Shown here one piece after another: positions 58,139-64,000 of a stretch of DNA of 64,000 bases (its first letter is position 1; the number at the start of each line of letters is the position of its first letter). The notes under the pieces are model-generated. The model did no database searches. It was not told the origin of the DNA and saw nothing but the letters and a program-made list of their open reading frames with translations. Made by a program: the position numbers and the translations under genes. The stretch spans positions 1 to 64,000 of the forward strand of contig CAMDCN010000019.1 of the NCBI GenBank assembly GCA_945890485.1, given 5' to 3'. The stretch is from Candidatus Sulfopaludibacter sp. SbA3 (GTDB lineage Bacteria > Acidobacteriota > Terriglobia > Bryobacterales > Bryobacteraceae).

Positions 58139-59326
58139 ATGAAAAACAAAACTAATCGCCGCGGCTTTCTCGCATCTACCGCCGCCACCGGCGCCGCCCT
58201 CAGCATCTCCGCTGACGCCGCGCCATCTGCGCCAAACGTTTACGCCCGCCTCGGCATCCGTCCGGTCATCAACGGCGTCGGCGTCGTCACCCACCTCGGC
58301 GGCTCTCTCATGCACCCGGAAGTCCTCCGCGCCATGGAAGACGCCGCCCGCAGCTTCGTGCCTCTTGTCGAACTGCAAGCCAAGGTCGGGGCCCGCATCG
58401 CCGAACTGCTCGGCGCGGAAGCCGCCATGGTCACGAACGGCTGCGCCTCCGCCATCACCATGGGCACCGTCGCCTGCGTCGCCCAGGGCGATTCTGAAAA
58501 GCTCAAACGCCTTCCTGACAGCGCGGGGATGAAGAACGAGGTGATCCAGCAGAAGAGCCACCGCAGCGGCTACGAACAGCAGATGCTCCTGGTCGGCGCG
58601 AAGAACGTCTGGGTCGAAACCAAGGAAGAGCTCGAACGCGCCATTAACGAACGCACCGCGATGATGTTCTTCTTTAACGACCGCGAGTCCGACGGCAGAA
58701 TCAATCGCCGTGAGTGGCTCGAAGTTGCCAAGCGGCGTGGCGTCCCCGCCTTTCTCGACGCCGCCTCCGACGCTTCCCCCCGCGAACGCCTCTTCCAATA
58801 TCAGCAAGAGGGTTTCGACCTCGTCGCCTTCTCCGGCGGCAAGGCTATCCGCGGACCGCAAAGTTCCGGCATCCTGCTCGGACGCAAGGATCTCATCGCC
58901 GCGGCCCTGCCCGGCTTCAATCCTTATGCCAGCATCGGCCGCGGCATGAAGGTCGGCAAGGAAGAGATGGTCGGCCTGCTCACTGCCTTGGAACGCTATC
59001 TCAAGGCAGACCTGGATGGCGAGACCAAGGAACTGGAGTCGCGCGTCTCAGACATCCGCGCAGGGCTTTCCGGCGTCGCCGGACTGACAACGGAACGTCA
59101 CGTGCCCCCCATCGCCAACCACGTCCCACACGTCCTGGTGCACTGGACTGAGAGCGCCTTCTCTCTCAAGACGGCGGACGTCACACGGAAGCTTCTCGAA
59201 AGCGAAACCCCGATCGCTGTCTCAGGGCTCGGCGATCGGGGGTTAAAGATATCGGTTTGGATGATGCAGCCGGGCGAACACAAAGTCGTTCTTGCCCGGC
59301 TGCGGGAGATATTCAGGCCCGCTTAG
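58139..59326 (+). CDS. Tat-exported SelA-like PLP-dependent enzyme
   Basis: A 395-residue protein. ATG 58139 has GAGG six bases upstream and begins a twin-arginine signal (NRRGFLASTAATGAALSISADA). The mature part is a fold-type I PLP enzyme of the SelA/D-glucosaminate-6-phosphate ammonia-lyase-like group: RPVINGVGVVTHLGGSLMHPEV, GAEAAMVTNGCASAITMGTVACVA, AFLDAASDASPRE and the PLP Lys in FSGGKAIRGPQSSGILLG. It is not expected to be true selenocysteine synthase because it is shorter, is exported and no selB/selC is nearby. Export folded with its cofactor fits the Tat route. Its stop overlaps the convergent receptor gene by four bases. Confidence 0.87.
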   Translation: MKNKTNRRGFLASTAATGAALSISADAAPSAPNVYARLGIRPVINGVGVVTHLGGSLMHPEVLRAMEDAARSFVPLVELQAKVGARIAELLGAEAAMVTNGCASAITMGTVACVAQGDSEKLKRLPDSAGMKNEVIQQKSHRSGYEQQMLLVGAKNVWVETKEELERAINERTAMMFFFNDRESDGRINRREWLEVAKRRGVPAFLDAASDASPRERLFQYQQEGFDLVAFSGGKAIRGPQSSGILLGRKDLIAAALPGFNPYASIGRGMKVGKEEMVGLLTALERYLKADLDGETKELESRVSDIRAGLSGVAGLTTERHVPPIANHVPHVLVHWTESAFSLKTADVTRKLLESETPIAVSGLGDRGLKISVWMMQPGEHKVVLARLREIFRPA

Positions 59327-62300
59327 AAAACAAACCGGCCCTGGAACTGGTACATGCGATTCAGCGATGACGTCTGGCTAACGACGCGTCCAAAGTTCGT
59401 CGATACGGGGTTCAGATCCGGCGGATTCATCTGCGACCGGTTTGCCAAGTTAATGGCGTCGCCGCGCACTTGAAACCGTACGCGCTCGCCAAACCTAAAC
59501 TCGCGCAGGACGTTCACGTTCCACTGGTTCAACCCATCCGCCCGCAACCCATTCAGGTAGCGGGGAAACACGCGCGTCTGGTACCCGGCCGGTTGGTTGC
59601 TGGCCACCCGTTCGAAGGGCAGGCCCGTGTTGAACCACTGGTTCAGCGTCTTCTCGCCACCGAGTGAAGCATCGCTCTCGAAATTATTGAGGTCACCTCG
59701 ATAGAAGATATTGCCCCAAGCCAGTTGCGGCCCGTTCTGGAACTCGTAGGTACCCGCAATCTGCCATCCGCCAAACATGTGGTTCCCGATGCCGCTCTGC
59801 AGGAAGGGCCGGCCCTTGCCGAAGGGCAGTTCGTAAATCCCCGTCACAGTCACCCGGTGCGGACGCGCCGTGTCGCTCGGCCACCAAATGCTCGGTTCCC
59901 GGTTAAACTCGTTTTCGAGGATGTCCCAGCGCATCTGCCGCGTCGCTCCGTACGAGGCGTTCAGGTTGAAGCCTTTGGCGAAGCGGCGTTGGAAATTCAC
60001 TTCGAGAGAATGTGTGCTCGCCCTGCCGCTGGGAATGGCATTGTTGTTCAGCCCATTCATGTGTGGAAATTCCCGAAGCAACTGGTGCTTCGGAATCATC
60101 GGATTCGCAAAACGCCCCAACGCCGACATGTGCTGGTACAGCGTCGGGTTCGACGTGCGCAAATCCTGAAAGTTACTGATGTGGAACGGATTCGGAACAT
60201 TGCGGTTCAACTCGTTCGCCAGCGCATTGTTCCGCGTGGTCGTACTGTTCCAATAGCTTTCCGGCAGGAAATCCTGCCGCGTATTCACCGCCACCCGGTC
60301 AGCCGTCTGGCCCCAGTAGGCAACCTCAATCATCATGTTCGCCGAAATCTCCCGCTGTACGCCCACGCGCCAACGCTGCACCCGCGGATGCTGCCGATTG
60401 AAGTCTGTGAACGTCAAACCCTGCCCTACGCGGGCCATGGCGCCCAACCCGTCACGTAGCGGCGCGTCAAACCGCGTGCCGTTCGCCCGCACCGGGAACG
60501 GATCCGACAAGGGTGAGATACCAGCACCCGGGTTCCCCGCGTTCCACGTCGTGCCGAAATCGTTCGTCAGATTCGTCACGGTGGCCCGCGCGAAACCATA
60601 TTGGTCCGCGCCCTGATTCATGACGTTCAGGGTGTCATAGTATGTGCCGTAGCCACCGCGCACCACCGTCTTATCGTTCAACTGCCAGGCAGCCGAGAGA
60701 CGCGGCAGCCACATCAGTTCGCTCCGCCACAAGTTCCGCGGCGCTCCGTTCACGCCTGCGTAGGTACTGCCGCCGCGAACAATAAATTGGCTGGCCGGCA
60801 ACTCCGGCAATGGATTCCGCGCATAGGCCGCTTGAGCCGCCGCGGCAATCGGCAACTCCAAATTCGGATCAAAATAGGTCTGCGCACGGTTGTAGCGCTC
60901 CGTCGGGCCCTGCTCATACTCCATCCGCAAACCCAACGTCAACGTCAGCTTCCGGTTAATCCGCCACGTATCCTGGCCGTACCAAGCATAGTACGGACTC
61001 ATCAACGCGAAGTTGTCGTTCGTATCTACCGACGCGGCGGTCGGAATCCCCAGCATGAATGTGGCCCAGTCCAGGCCCAGGCTGGCCGCGGGAGTAAATC
61101 CGTCCTCATCCTTGCGGACATAGGTATTTGCAAAACTGAACGTACCGGAGGTAAATCCGCCGTTCTGCAATTGCGTCCGGAAATGCTGCCGGAAGTCCAC
61201 TCCGCCGCGGAACGAATGCGTACCGCGAATGTGCGTCGCGTTGAATTTGATCGCCTGCTGGCGGCCCTTCGTGCCGGGGTCCACTGTGACACCCATCACC
61301 ATATCACCGGCCCAGTGCGTCATGCCCGGAAACGCAATCCGCGGCATCACACAGCTAGCCGCGCATTTGTCATCCATGTACGTCGGCAGCCCTACATCGC
61401 TCGGCTTATACTTCCGCGTGCCCAAGCGCTGGTTCTGCAACAGGAACCAATTCGTATCGGCGGTGACATTAAAGATGGTCGAGGGACTCGCCGCATAGGT
61501 CCAATCAGCCGCCGCACTGGCAGACGGCCGCTTTTCGTCCCAGTTCAGCAGCCCGGGCTCCGTCTCGTAGGTATAGTCCTGCGCGCCCTCCAGGAAGTCG
61601 CTCTTGAACCAGCGGAAGAAGAAGCGGTGCTTTTGTGTGGCTTGATAGTCAATCCGGTTGTTCCAGGAGCGGTAGTCCACATTGTTAGGCATGCCGGTCG
61701 CCAGGTAGTTGTTGATCGGGTCCCGGCCCGTGGTATCGACGTTGGGCAACGGCATACGCTTTGAATAAAACTCGTACATCGGATTCCGGATCCGGGATTG
61801 GGGCAGAATGTTCCCGGCAAACGGAGTGCGGATCCAGTGGCCGGGCCGAGCGGGGTCGGGCCGCGTCGAAACAGGGTCGTAGACCTGATACCGCACCGGG
61901 TCCACCCGGAGCAGGTCGGAGAAGTCGCCGGCGCGCATCGCCAGCGTCGGCACCGTATAGTTGATCTCGCTCGGCCGTGCGGACTGCCGATTCTTCAACT
62001 CCGAAAAACCGAGAAAGAAAAAGAGTTTGTTGCGGCCGTCCACCACTTTCGGGATGAAGATCGGTCCACTGATCGTCGCCTGATAGTTCAGCGTCTTGCC
62101 GGAGTTCAGCATGGGCCGATCTGCCAGGGCGTCGGCCGCCGCGGTATTGCCAGCCGTATTCAGCGCGGAGACTTGCGCCCAGCGGGCCTGCTTCACAAAG
62201 AACGAAGCGGCGTTCCAACGCTGATTGATGAATTGCAGCGTGCTCGTGCCATGAAATTGGTTCGCACCCGACTTGGTGGACATCGAGATGCCCAAGCCGG

Positions 62301-62988
62301 TGGCGTGTCCGAACGAAGCATCGAAGTTCGAGGTCTCCACCTTGAACTCATCGATCACGTCCGGGCTCGGCATCACCGATGCCCGCCGGTCTGTGCCGTT
62401 GGTGGAAGCGCCGTCAATCGACCACTCGTTGCCGCCGACGGAACCGGGCGAATTGTAGGCCGAACCGCCCCCGATTTGTCCTTGCACGAGAAACTGCGTC
62501 GTGCCCGGAACCTGAACGCCGGGGGACATGCGCGCCAGGGCCATGACGTTATTGCCGATCACGGGTAGGTCCATCACTTCGCGGTTGGTGATGTTCCGGC
62601 CCGTGCTCACGGTGCTGGTATCGAGCATGGGCGCTTCGGACGAGATCGTGACAGACTCGGTGACGCCGCCCACTTCGAGCTGTACATTGACTTTCAGCTG
62701 ATCCCCCAGGCCGACGGTCACTTTCGACTGGACGGCTTTCTTAAAACCCGTCGCTTCGACGGAGACGGAGTAGAGCCCTGGCAGGAGAAGAGGGGCCTCG
62801 TAGTAGCCGTTCTCGTTCGTCGTCAGCTTGGTGACGGTGGAGGTGCCCGTATTGGTGACGGTAACATTGGCTCCGGCGACGCTAGCCCCCTGGGGGTCTG
62901 TCACGGAACCGGAGATGATGCCACGGGTGTCCTGCGCGACGAGTATGGCAGGAAGCACGAGAGCGACGGCCCAGATCGAATAGCGCAT
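59323..62988 (-). CDS. TonB-dependent receptor with CarboxypepD_reg N-domain (Oar-like)
   Basis: About 1221 residues. The start is ATG 62988 (MRYSIWAVALVLPAILVAQ signal peptide), with AAGGAG seven bases upstream; the longer open frame upstream is not protein-like. Residues 20-110 form a carboxypeptidase-regulatory-like Ig fold (GIISGSVTDPQGASVAGANVTVTN, YYEAPLLLPGLYSVSVEATGF). Residues 120-260 are plug-like (VMDLPVIGNNVMALARMSPGVQ, NEWSIDGASTNGTDRRASVMPSPDVIDEFKV), then a large beta-barrel ends in RFVF with the terminal Phe expected of outer-membrane proteins. Oar-like receptors are strongly expanded in Solibacteres; the ligand is unknown. It is convergent with the SelA-like gene. Confidence 0.92.
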   Translation of the reverse strand: MRYSIWAVALVLPAILVAQDTRGIISGSVTDPQGASVAGANVTVTNTGTSTVTKLTTNENGYYEAPLLLPGLYSVSVEATGFKKAVQSKVTVGLGDQLKVNVQLEVGGVTESVTISSEAPMLDTSTVSTGRNITNREVMDLPVIGNNVMALARMSPGVQVPGTTQFLVQGQIGGGSAYNSPGSVGGNEWSIDGASTNGTDRRASVMPSPDVIDEFKVETSNFDASFGHATGLGISMSTKSGANQFHGTSTLQFINQRWNAASFFVKQARWAQVSALNTAGNTAAADALADRPMLNSGKTLNYQATISGPIFIPKVVDGRNKLFFFLGFSELKNRQSARPSEINYTVPTLAMRAGDFSDLLRVDPVRYQVYDPVSTRPDPARPGHWIRTPFAGNILPQSRIRNPMYEFYSKRMPLPNVDTTGRDPINNYLATGMPNNVDYRSWNNRIDYQATQKHRFFFRWFKSDFLEGAQDYTYETEPGLLNWDEKRPSASAAADWTYAASPSTIFNVTADTNWFLLQNQRLGTRKYKPSDVGLPTYMDDKCAASCVMPRIAFPGMTHWAGDMVMGVTVDPGTKGRQQAIKFNATHIRGTHSFRGGVDFRQHFRTQLQNGGFTSGTFSFANTYVRKDEDGFTPAASLGLDWATFMLGIPTAASVDTNDNFALMSPYYAWYGQDTWRINRKLTLTLGLRMEYEQGPTERYNRAQTYFDPNLELPIAAAAQAAYARNPLPELPASQFIVRGGSTYAGVNGAPRNLWRSELMWLPRLSAAWQLNDKTVVRGGYGTYYDTLNVMNQGADQYGFARATVTNLTNDFGTTWNAGNPGAGISPLSDPFPVRANGTRFDAPLRDGLGAMARVGQGLTFTDFNRQHPRVQRWRVGVQREISANMMIEVAYWGQTADRVAVNTRQDFLPESYWNSTTTRNNALANELNRNVPNPFHISNFQDLRTSNPTLYQHMSALGRFANPMIPKHQLLREFPHMNGLNNNAIPSGRASTHSLEVNFQRRFAKGFNLNASYGATRQMRWDILENEFNREPSIWWPSDTARPHRVTVTGIYELPFGKGRPFLQSGIGNHMFGGWQIAGTYEFQNGPQLAWGNIFYRGDLNNFESDASLGGEKTLNQWFNTGLPFERVASNQPAGYQTRVFPRYLNGLRADGLNQWNVNVLREFRFGERVRFQVRGDAINLANRSQMNPPDLNPVSTNFGRVVSQTSSLNRMYQFQGRFVF

Positions 62989-63163
62989 ACGAGAACTCCT
63001 TGGTCCAAACATGGTGCTGCCGACACTATCACAGTCGCGAGTCCGTGTAAAACGCACTGAAGGGTACAAGAATCTCTCAATTCCTAGCATCTCATCGCTT
63101 TGGCGTTGGCTGTTGCGGCGATTGACTGGCCTTTCTGGAACCTCGATTATAGAAAGTGTGCCG

Positions 63164-64000
63164 ATGAAGAAGCTGAGTTTCTGCTTGCTGTGGGTGGGGT
63201 TGGCCACTGGGGCCGTGTTCCGGAGCGAGGACGGCGGGCGGAGTTGGGTGCGGGCCGATGCCGGATTGCCGGCTGTGCGCGTGAACGCTCTTGGGGAGAG
63301 CGGCGACCACTGGTTGGCGGGCACCGAGACGGGAATCTATGCTTCCGCGGACCGGGGCCGGACCTGGGTGGTGGCGGCGGGCGACGCAGGGCGCATCCTC
63401 AGCTTTGCTACCTCCGGCGCCAACGTCTATGCGGGGACGGACGGCGGCTTATTGCTCTCCGGTGACGGTGGGCGGCGGTTCGCCCCTGTGGCCTCGTTTG
63501 CTCCGAAACGAGTGCGGAGCCTGGCGGTGCTGGGCGCGACTGTCTTCGCTGGCACGGATCGAGATGGCGTGCATGCGAGCGACGATGCCGGGCGGACTTG
63601 GCGGCGGCTTGATGCTGGTTGGCCGACACAAGGGCAGGCGTTCGCGCTTGCCGTCTCCGGTGGCCGCGTATTCGCCGGCCTCTATGCCAAGGGCCTGTGG
63701 GTGTGGGAGTCGGGACGCTGGGAGAAGCGTGGCGATACGACGCCCTTGGCGCTGGCGGCCGTTGAGGGGACTCTAGTCGCCGGGCACAATCCGGGTGGGC
63801 TGCGGCGTAGCGACGATGGTGGCGCGAACTGGCGGGAGACGATGCCGACAGCGCCAGTGTGGGAGTTGGGGGCCGGAGGTGGCCGCGTGGTGGCGGGTGT
63901 GGGCGGCGGCGTGTTTGTATCGGAGGACCAGGGCCGGACATGGCGGCGGGCCGCGCTGCCGGAGCAGACCCCGGGGATCAGCATGGTGGTGCGGGGCGAG
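63164..64000 (+). CDS. Secreted Asp-box (BNR) beta-propeller, 3' end beyond the window
   Basis: ATG 63164 follows AGAAAG and opens a frame with no stop before the window edge (279 codons visible). The first 16 residues are a short signal sequence (MKKLSFCLLWVGLATG). At least six Asp-box repeats of form S-x-D-x-G-x-x-W are visible (RSEDGGRSW, ASADRGRTW, ASDDAGRTW, RSDDGGANW, VSEDQGRTW and a variant LSGDGGRRF), each ahead of a blade starting VFAG/VYAGT. The plan is that of sialidase-like, YCF48/HCF136-like or sortilin-like propellers; no catalytic residues are identifiable. Divergent from the TonB-dependent receptor, across 175 bases. Confidence 0.82.
   Translation, partial: MKKLSFCLLWVGLATGAVFRSEDGGRSWVRADAGLPAVRVNALGESGDHWLAGTETGIYASADRGRTWVVAAGDAGRILSFATSGANVYAGTDGGLLLSGDGGRRFAPVASFAPKRVRSLAVLGATVFAGTDRDGVHASDDAGRTWRRLDAGWPTQGQAFALAVSGGRVFAGLYAKGLWVWESGRWEKRGDTTPLALAAVEGTLVAGHNPGGLRRSDDGGANWRETMPTAPVWELGAGGGRVVAGVGGGVFVSEDQGRTWRRAALPEQTPGISMVVRGE

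Noticed and set aside
63408-63984. Minus-strand Pro/Arg/Ser-rich frames at the right edge
   Set aside because: They are antisense to a plus-strand frame with a signal peptide and six Asp-box repeats, which runs past the window end.

Overview
The window reads as chromosomal DNA from an acidobacterium close to Solibacter/Bryobacterales. Two proteins end in the TIGR03437 domain that is abundant in that group. The window also has a CarboxypepD_reg/Oar-type TonB-dependent receptor, a PEP-CTERM protein, several exported beta-propellers and GC-rich codon use. This placement is inferred from gene content; there is no rRNA in the window.

Layout. 1-4010 is mobile DNA: a recombinase-in-trio (RIT) element with three overlapping tyrosine recombinase genes between near-perfect inverted repeats, inserted in an IS66 transposase gene whose 3' part survives as a frameshifted remnant. 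4260-7295 is a secreted double beta-propeller/TIGR03437 protein. 7478-17894 is a Tad/Flp pilus and secretion block on the minus strand (tadC, tadB, tadA, tadZ, secretin, rcpC, prepilin peptidase) with a 30-codon membrane peptide gene at its 3' end and a membrane protein and a LuxR-type regulator at its 5' end. No Flp pilin or intact TadE/TadG gene is visible.

17957-23843 carries transport (MFS, sodium:solute symporter, MarC), a secreted metallo-beta-lactamase-fold protein and a YncE-like propeller. 23933-25520 is a peroxide-defence operon: a Fur/PerR regulator, a three-cysteine AhpC and AhpD. 25584-31817 contains a degenerate RAYT-type transposase, a class III aminotransferase, a secreted alpha/beta hydrolase, a DtxR/MntR regulator, a UXS-like epimerase, an Fe-S/CCG oxidoreductase and tRNA-Lys(CTT). 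32330-37086 is a run of three exported proteins: an NHL/TIGR03437 protein, a His-rich secreted protein, and an outer-membrane barrel carrying two eight-cysteine modules. The last two are translationally coupled and may form an uncharacterised metal-handling pair.

37010-43306 concerns envelope glycans and export: a GT-C-like membrane protein, an NDP-sugar epimerase, a GT2 glycosyltransferase, a small secreted peptide and a compact SecA-like ATPase. 44005-48154 is a tight three-gene unit: a PEP-CTERM protein, an alkaline-phosphatase-fold/TPR fusion whose metal ligands appear lost, and a TPR/SPINDLY O-GlcNAc-transferase-like protein. 48438-51142 holds a PhnP-like hydrolase, ribF and a LacD-type aldolase. 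51172-57784 holds an esterase, a BamB-like propeller with EF-hands, a MarR/DUF1398 unit with a clear double operator over the marR start codon, a serine hydrolase and a GAF-EAL protein. The window ends with a Tat-exported SelA-like PLP enzyme, a large TonB-dependent receptor, and an Asp-box propeller gene that runs off the right edge.

By eye the tad block is less GC-rich and less codon-biased than the DNA from about 19 kb onward. All functional calls are from motif and domain reading; no database search was possible.
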